Origin: an uncultured Clostridia bacterium
Lineage (GTDB): Bacteria; Bacillota; Clostridia; Christensenellales; UBA1242
Assembly: GCA_934746185.1 (NCBI GenBank)
Contig: CAKVEY010000020.1
Span: forward strand, 1 to 15,126
Reading direction: 5' to 3'
DNA: 15,126 nt
The first letter of the stretch is position 1. Each line of letters opens with the position of its first letter. The notes beneath the pieces are model-generated. The model was given only the letters and a program-made list of their open reading frames with translations. It was not told the DNA's origin and searched no databases. A program made the translations under genes and the position numbers. Below are positions 1 to 9,800 of this stretch, in pieces.

Positions 1-849
1 GTTTACAACACTTATAAATATAAACTATTTACTAACCTAGATATGAGTGATTATTCTAATTATATGCCGATAGGAAATCTTAAATTCAGGGCATTTAGTG
101 GCACATTCGACGGACAAGGTTATACTATTAATAGTTTAAACTTTGATGTTTCTGCAACTAATTATATTGGAACGATAAATGCGGTTAGTGGTGAAATGGT
201 AAAATCAACTTATAGACGTAATTTTGGTATGTTTGGTGAACTAGGTGCTGGTGCAACAATAACTAATTTTAATTTAATTAATATTAACTATAAAATTAAT
301 GGTTCGGCTGATAAAGATTATTATATGGGTGGTGTTGCAGGTGAATCTGTTGGTGGAGCGCAATTTTCTAAAATATCAGTGCAAGGTAGTTTAACAGGAT
401 TTACAAAAGGTGCAGGCATTTTGGGTAGAGAAGAAGATTCTTATACTAATGCTACAAGTTTTGACCAATGCGTAACAAAAGTTAGTACTACTAAGTCAAA
501 TCAATCAAATAGAGGCGAATACTATGAGTTTTGTTCTATTATTGGAATCGCAGGAGCAAGTAAAAGAGCTAATATAACAAACTGCTTTGATATTCAAGAA
601 AGCTCGGGAATTAATCCAGCATATTTCGCTTGTTCTTCTCAGCAAAATGATGGCAATTGCGTAATTGAAAACTCTTATTCTTGTTTTATATTAAAAAATT
701 ATTACATAAACAATAATAATACAAATGTATTTAATGTTTTAAACAATCGTTCAAAAGTGTCAGGCACAAGCACTTGGTATAATAATGTAAACAAAGATAT
801 TTGGAATATTGATGCTGAGATAAACGATGGACTACCTTATTTAAAAAAT
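1..849 (+). other. Protein domain: GLUG-type beta-helix module 1 (partial at left edge)
   Basis: The encoded segment begins inside the usual entry motif of this fold (TNLDMS...PIG...FSGTFDGQGYTINSL). It continues with FGMFGELGAGATITNFNL and YYMGGVAGES turns. It closes with DIWNIDAEINDGLPYLKN, matching the conserved closing pattern W-x-(I/F)-D-x(n)-G-(Y/L)-P-x-L of such modules. It holds at least six Cys residues (near 470, 530, 580, 630, 660 and 680), a higher density than the following repeat regions. The turns upstream of base 1 cannot be seen. Confidence 0.65.
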
Positions 850-3800
850 GTAGGTATTGTTACAGCCAACTTTGTAATTAATTCAAATTATAAAGATGGT
901 GGTTATGTGTTAACTGATAGTGATAAGCAAAGACTTGGTGACAATCCTAAAATATCAAAACAATACTTTGTTTTAGATAAACATAATTATACAAACAATT
1001 TAGCAAACTTATATCTAAACAAAGAAAATTTAGTTCTATTCAACGAATTAGAAGGTTATACTTTTAGTGGATATAATGTAAACGTTAACGGCACAGACTA
1101 TTTAGTAAACCGTGATAGTTCAACATATTTAAACCGAATATTTACTAATAATAACGAAACTTATAATTTAGTATTTAAAGGTAAAATTATTGAAATTTAT
1201 TATGGTGCTAATGTTGGTGGAACAGTAAAAACAGTTAAATTAGGCAACGCAGAATTTGGTACAGAAGCATATATTTTAGAAACATCGCAAGACGAACTAT
1301 TTAAAAGTGGTTATATTTATGGTTATAGAGTTTTAGGTTATAGATTTACTGACATAAATAAAAATAACAAGCAAATGTTAAACAATAGTTTAATTGTTGA
1401 TGCTACAAATAATGTTTATTATCCATTTAATGAATCATTTATTGTTTCTACTACAAACGATGGTAGTAACAAAATATATTTAATTGCTGATAATGAAGGG
1501 CTAGAAAAAGTTTCTTACAGACTAGATTTCTGTGATGAAGATGGTAACCAATTTAAAAACAATGATACTAACCTTTCTGTTGGACCAAAATATTTTGGCG
1601 ACAGTATTACTCTTCCTACGGTAAGTAGTAACCCAGAAATAGTTAAAACAGGTTATAACTTTACAGGTTGGTACTATATAAATAACGACGGCGAAGAAGT
1701 TAAATTTGAATATCAAACAATGCCAGAATTACGAAACGAAATGTTTAATAATAACGATGGCAATTACTTTATTGAAAACAATATTGAAGTTTTAAAAATA
1801 TTTGCTAAATATTCGCCTAGAAAATTTACAATAACCTATCAAAATGGAATTTTAAACGAAAGCAACAACGATTTACAATTATTACAAACATTTAATAAAA
1901 CTCAGTCAGTAGATTTTGACGGAGAAGTACAATTATATTCTCAAATAAATAATGTTTTATATAAAAATGGATATGTTTTAACAGGTTATAGATTTACTGA
2001 TGCTACTATTAAACAATTAAATAGAATTGCAAGCAATGAAGAAATTGAAAATTGGCTAAACTTATTAAACTCAGGATTAAGAAATGGCGAATTTACAAGC
2101 AATATTAATTATGCCATTCCATCAAGTATAGTATTAGATTGCTTATTCAGTAGAGCAATGTATGAGTTTAAAATAACCGATTTAAACGATATGTATTTAC
2201 AAATTTATTATGAAGTTGTTGACGAAGTAGATAGTAGTAATAATTTAAGTAAAACAAAATTAAATGTAAATCAAAATAACGAATATGTTATTAATACTTT
2301 ATATAATAATATTATTAATATATATACTTATATAAGTAATGGTCAACGAATAAAATCTATCAAAACAAACGCTGGGGATTATGTTTATAACTTTAATCAA
2401 ATAACAAGTTTAGAAACTTACTTTAATAAACTAGACGACTTACAAAAAGTTTCAATCAATTTACTACAAAATGAAGAATATATTTACGATATTGAAGACT
2501 TAACAAGTTTTGATGAAATTAGTCGAAACGAAAATGGCGATTATTTAATTTCTTCTAGTGTAGATTTAGTAAATTATGTTTACAAAAAAGAGTACTTAAA
2601 TATCAATAATGTGTATTTAACAAATAATATTGATTTAACAGGCGTTAAATTTAATATGCCAGTGTTCTATGGAACATTTAACGGAAATGGCTATTCAATA
2701 AATGGCTTTACAAGTATTGATTGTTTAGATAATAGTTATAGTTTTATTGGAATTAATTACGGAACAATAAAAAATCTAGTATTTAACAATGTTAGTGTTA
2801 ATATTAATAACTTTAACGATGAATATTTTGGTTTAATTAATAAAAATTACGGACAAATTCAAAATGTTTATGTTAAAAATGGACTTTTTGAAATTAATTC
2901 AGTATCTACTTCAAATGAAAGTTATCTTGGTGTTTTAGTTGGTTTAAATGCAAATGTTTTTGAAAACAATAAGGTAAATATAAATGTTACAATAAATAAT
3001 TTAACTAATAATTCAGTTTATGCTGGATTGCTAATCGGCTATAACAATCACGATATAAAAAATCTTGAAGTAAACGGCATAATTACTGCTACAAATGTTA
3101 AACAAATTGCTTCTATTGTTGGTTATTTAAACAATGGCGAAATTAAAAACATTATTGTTGGTAGTGATGTAAATACAATTTTATATGCCTATATTTTTAA
3201 CGGAACTATTAAAAATATAGTAAACTATGCTACAAATAAAATAGATAGTAATTTACCTGATGAATTTGTTTATGCTTACGATTACGGAACAAACGAATTA
3301 AGATATATTTTAAAGAATGTTGATAATAAAATTTATTTTGTTAAATCAGTTTTAGATGAAAATTCTGTAAGTGACAACATTATAAGTAAAATTTATACAA
3401 ATAAAGTTTCAACAGAATTAGGGAATAGTTTTAATAATGAAATAACAATATTTAGTGAATTAAACAACACACTAGGCTTTAAACAAACTGAATATTCTAA
3501 CAGAAAGTTAACATTCATATTAAAAGTTTATTTACAAGATAAAGAAGTTTCAACTTTCTATAATATTACAAATACTTTAAATGAAGATTTTGCCGATTTA
3601 GATACAAGAACTGATTTATTTAGTGGATTAGAAAATGAAAACCACATAAATAATTTAGTATTTAATTATTCAGCAAATGAAATTTCTACTGAATTTGAAG
3701 TTAAATTTAGAAGACCTTTACCAAACTTTACAGAGCAAGAATTAGACGAAATATTTAAAGGAATTGAAATATTAAATAATGGTGAAGTTTTAGAATACAC

Positions 3801-6800
3801 ATACACTAACAATTTAGATGAAAGTGGTGAAACAATAATTTCTTGCACAATTAATCTAGTTAAACAATTTAGATTTAATGATAAAATCACTTTAAATATA
3901 AATCTACCTAATGTTGCAAAACTAGAAAAGAATTTTGGCGTTCAAGTTGGTGAAACTAAAAATTATAGTGTAACCCCTGTAGAAAATTCAAAAGATACTA
4001 AAACTTTTAGTTTAGAGTTAGAAGCAAAACCTACTACAATTAGTTCAACTATTTATACAATAATAAATGTTGAAAGAAGCGTATTAGAGTTAACGTTAAA
4101 CTTAAATAAAGAAAATTTACTTTTAGAAGAACAACCTAACATTAAATTTAATGCTGAATTTTATAATAATAAATTAAACGAAGCAACTTTAAATGAAGAC
4201 GGAACTTTAACTATTAAAGTAAACTTTAAATTATTAAATGGCAAATATATTTATACAATGCCAAGTTTAACAAATGTTTTAGATTATATTTATAATGGTA
4301 AACACTATACATTTGGTGGATTTGTTGATGAAAATAATGTTAAATATTATAATGAAAAACTAGAAAATATTATTAGCGAAATAACAGAAAGCAAAACTCT
4401 ATATGCTGTATGGGAAGAAGTAGAGTACAAAATTATTATTGATAATAGTTTAGACAATTTAGGCAATGGAATTATGCACCCTATTCTAAATAATTATAAA
4501 TCTAGTTTAGATGGCGTTTATAGAGAGTTTAATTATTCTAGTACTATTGAATTACCTACTGTAAGAAAAAATAATAGTTATGATTATTGCTATAAATTTA
4601 TTGGTTACAAAATAAAAGATACTAATATATTTGTAACAGACAAAGATAGCGAAAATGTATATGATATTTTAGATGATTATAAGATTTTAAATATTAATTA
4701 TACAAAATATGCTAATAGTGATAACATAATTACATTAGTTCCAGTGTTTAATGAAGTAGAATTTAACTTAACATTCCATTCAAATGACCCACAAGATGAA
4801 TATCGAACTGTGTTAAAATATAATGGAGAAGAAAAGGAAAGTTTTGTAATAAAATTAACTATTTCTCAAATTAAATCAACTCACAACTTTACTTTACCAT
4901 TAGGCGAAAGAGAATATCATAAATTTGTTGGATTTAAAAAAGTTGATAGTCAAGACTTTATTGCTTATGATAGCGAAAATGATTTATTTACTTATTTAGC
5001 AAACGAAGATATTTTATTGCACGATGCAGATTACTACGCCGTGTATGAAATACATAAAGTTGATGTAATAATTAAATATGTTGATTGCGATAATTCTAAG
5101 GCGTTAGATTATCAAATTGAAAACTTTAATGATGTTATTAATTATGAAGTTTTAGACGATGGAATTAAATTTATTTTAAATTATGGTTCTAAAAACATTA
5201 ATTTACCAACTGTAAAAATTTTAAATGATGGTTATAGATTTAATTCTTATGTTTTAGAAGATAAAACCCCATATACTTTAAATTATACATTTGTTAAAGA
5301 TGTTACAATATTAGTTAAAAATGATTATTTAGTTGAATACTACACCAAAGGTGGAACTATTGAAAACTATTATATTAATTTAACAACTATAAATTATGGC
5401 TATAACTTTTATAGCAATGCACAAAAAGTAACACTTCCAACAAAAGAACAAGTAAATCGTAGTGGATTTGAACTTGTAGGATTTAAAAGTAATGGCGAAA
5501 ATATAACGGAATTAAATGTAACTGAACCTATTAAAGTTGAATTTATCTACTCAGGAATTGTTCACAAATTAACTTTAACTACTTATAATTCAGTAGTTCC
5601 GGGTTACATTCCTTTAAGTTCAAGTGTAAATGTTATAGAAGATTATCAAAAAATTGATGATAGTACAGCAATTATATCTGTTTTAAACGGAACAAAAGTT
5701 GATGATATTAAGGCTAATTTGCCTGCTCCTATTTGCTATGATGGCTACACATTTATTAATTATAATTTTAGTGAAAGTGATACTATCACCCAAGATGGAA
5801 CAATTAGTAGTGTTGTTAGAGAGAATATTTATAAAATCAATATTTACGAAAACAATACATTAGTTAAAACTATAACAAACAAATTAAACGAAACAATTAA
5901 TAACGATTATACTCCATCGCAATTTGAAAATTTAAACTACATAGGTTTAAGTTTAATTAAAGATTACTTTGTTAAATTTGATATACCCGAAACTATGCCT
6001 ATGCTAGAAACTGAATATAGTCAATATGTAAGCATTATTCCTTATAATAACGAATACACATTAAATGTTTATGCTTATTATTCTAGTGATGTTGTGGTTA
6101 AAATTGTGGCAGGTGAAGATTATAAACTACCTGAAACTTACAATTTAACAGACTATTATGGTGGTGGCTTATTTAACAGTGAAGTTTCATTCAAATTAAC
6201 AGCAAGTGATATTTTGAATGGAAACATCAAATTGCCAACTCCAATTACAAGAAATGATTTAAGATTTAAAACATTTAAAGGATATAGCTATAATGGTGAA
6301 TTAGTTGTAGATAGTGAAGGAACATTGTTAGATACCTTTAAATTCGGTCAAGAAATTGTTTTAACTTGCGATTTTGAAGAAAATATTTACGACTTTAACA
6401 TTTATGCTAATTATTCTAATATAGAAAATATTTATGACTTTGTAGTAAGTTCTAATGGATTTACTAAAAAGGTTGCTTTTGGAGAGATTATAGGCAACTT
6501 GCCAGTTATCAACTTAGATAATTTAATCTTTAAAGGTTACTATTTTAGTAATAATTTAGATAGTATTTTAAGAAGTGATGATATTCAAATAAGCGATGAA
6601 TTTGGCACACTTTTAGATGACTATAAAAACTTAACAACTATTTATTTTAATGATGCTATTTTGAAAAACATTGTTGCAAAATATGAATACGATTATGTAA
6701 CAATTAAAATAGATACTAATAATAAAGTTTTAGGAACAGTTGGCGATATTATTTCTATTAATGGAAATAATGTAGAAAGTACTTTAACTGAAACAGGTTA

Positions 6801-9800
6801 TATTGTTAAAATAATCAAAGGCGATAGCATTATAATTTCAAGCGTTTATAATAGTAAAATTGCAAGATATTTAGGATTTACTATAAATAAATCTTGCGAA
6901 ATTGAAGATGCTAATAGTCAAACAACAATTATCTATAATGTTATTGAAGATTTAGAAATTGTTGCTAACTTTGAATACATTGAATTTAATATAACCTATA
7001 TTGTAGATGATGAAGTAGTTGAATTAACTCCAAGTTCGTTTAACTATTCAACCGAAACATTCGATTTACCAATTTATACTTTAAAAACTGGTTATGACTT
7101 TGTTGGCTGGTATTTAGAAAAGAACTTTGTAAACAAAATTACAACTATTGAAACAGGAAAATATATTAACGATTTAGTTTTATATGCTTTGTTAGAAGAA
7201 AAAGTTATAGGCGTTAATATATATTCTAACAACATTGACGGATATGCTAATGTAACACGACTAAAAACTAAATATAACACTATAATGGATAACTTGCCTA
7301 AGTTTACATTAAGTGGATATAACTTTGTTGGTTTATTTACAGAACCTAACGGAAATGGCGTAAAAGTTGATAATTTAAGTAAATGTGTTTATGTTGACGA
7401 TATAAATTTATATACTTACTTTGAAATTATTAGAGAAAATAATTTAAACGGCAAAGGAACGAGCGTTGAGCCTTTTGAAATTAATAATTTTAAAGACTTT
7501 AAAACTTTTGCAAGTTTAATTAATTATGGTAGTTTAAATAACTCTAATGTTTACTTTAAATTAACAAATTCTATTAATTTAGAAGAAAACATTGTTATTG
7601 AAAACTTTAATGCTAACTTTGACGCTGACGGATTTGTTATTTATAGCAATAATAAAATTAGTAGTTTTAGTAAACTTGATAGTGAAGGCAAAATTGTTAA
7701 TAATTTAGGATTATTTAACACAAATAACGGTAGAATTTCTAATTTAATTTTAGTAAATAATTTAGTATTAAATTTAACTAATGTTGACGAGTTAAATTTA
7801 GGAAATGTTGCTGGTGTAAATAACGGCGAAATTAATAACATAATTGTTTATTATAATGCAACCATTAACTTTAATGGAATAATCAATTTAGGAAATATTT
7901 CAAGTAATAACGAAAACGAAACTAAAATAAGCGTATATAATTCTAAAATAACAATTAACTCAGTAGAAACTATTGTAAATGATGTAATAGACGAACATTT
8001 ACATAGTAAAAATATTAGTACTTTAAATATAGAAAATGATAGTTATGCCGTTTCTACAAGTGAAGAATTTGCTTATCTATTAACTTTACAAAGTATAGAT
8101 AAACAAGTTATATTAAAAAATGATATTGATTTAAAAGGTAAATTATTTGATAAAATAGATTACGAATTAAAGATAATATCTAACGGCTACGAAATTAAAA
8201 ACTTGATTGTCTTAAATAATGATTATGCTTTTAATAACTTATCTTTAAATTCTGTTGCTTTTGAAAACGTTGTAAATATTAATTTATTTAATAGTTCTAA
8301 CTTTATTTTAAAAGCAAATGGAATAGATAACAGTTTTATAACATTTAGTGCTACAAATAGTGAATATGTTATTGAAAACAATAACGCAGGGATTTTAAAT
8401 TCTTACTTTATAGGAAAAGGAACATTAATTAATACAAACAATAGCGTTATAACTAATAGTTATGTTTACGGTTTAAACTTAATAAACAATAATTTAGTAA
8501 CTAACGAAAACTTTATTATACTTACTAGTGAAAATATTGATGAATTCTATTCAAAAGTTGATAAAAATATTTGGTTTATAGATAGTAACAATATTATGGG
8601 CTATGGAGAAATCCCTAGTTTATATACAATAGGTAACTATGTTACAAAACTTATCTTTAACGAAGATTTAATTTATATTTCAACCTTAGACGGCGAATAT
8701 TCAACTATATTTGTTACTAAATATAGTGAAAACTTTATGTTTGCAATAGAATTATCAAGTAGCAAATATGCTTTAAACGATATTATTGTTAATGGAGTTA
8801 GTGATTTACAAAACTTTGAAAATAAAGTTTATACTTTATATAAACAAAACACAAAAATTACTAATGTTGAATTTATAGTAGAGTTAAAAGATATTGTTGT
8901 AACATATAAAGCAAACATTGATGGCGCTGGCAAATTCAACTTAAATAACAACTATCAAATTGAATTTAGTATTACAATTAAAAGTGGTGAAAGCATTATA
9001 GTGGAAGCTGTTGATAGTGATGATTATTACTTTACTATGTGGGCTGACGGAGTAGAAACTTCACTTAGAGCAGATACTTTCTATGAAGATACAGTTGTTA
9101 TTGCAAATTATTTAGAAAAAACAACATATAATTTAATAACGCAAGATATAACTAATTTAACTATTAAAAATATGACTGCGTTTAAAGTAGAAGACTTTGG
9201 TTATTCAATTAAACTTGGAAAAGAAGATATTAATAATTATCTTCCTACAAGCGAAGATATAACTAAATTAGAATATAGATTCGACCACTTTACATTTAGT
9301 AGAATTAGTAATACTGTTGAAAATATTTATCTAAACTTTGTTGAAGATTATGTTAATGTAGATTTAGTTTATAATAACACTTTAACTGATGCTAGATTAA
9401 TTTCAAATACTGAATTTTCACCAGTAGAGCCTACTTTGCGTATTTTACAAAATGTTGAAGAAGATAAATTTGAAGTTTTAAGAAACAAAACTATCACTTT
9501 AAACATTATTCCAACTTATAGTTATGTTTTAAGTATTTTAATTAATAATCAAGAATTATCATACGATTATGATAGTTTAATAAATAATACTGATGAATTA
9601 AATATTGATATAGAAATAACTGAAAATTCAACTATTGAAATTTTAATGCAAGAAGTATTAGTTAAAACGACTTTCGAATTTGATAATCAAAAATGTTCAA
9701 TTAAATTAATTAACAATTTAATGGATATAGATGGCGTTGTTACTTCACAGAAAGGAAAAGAAATTTTATTCGCTTTAACAATAGATGGTTTATACGAAAT

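Noticed and set aside
43..45. ATG at 43 as the true start of the giant gene
   Set aside because: The frame is open to base 1 and the codons before 43 continue a recognisable beta-helix entry motif (LFTNLDMSD). There is no ribosome binding site or signal peptide.
1522..7841. Minus-strand reading frames of 62-74 codons at 1522-1716, 3666-3890, 7092-7280 and 7641-7841
   Set aside because: They lie wholly inside the giant gene, match no family I recognise, and look like chance open frames opposite AT-rich Asn codons.
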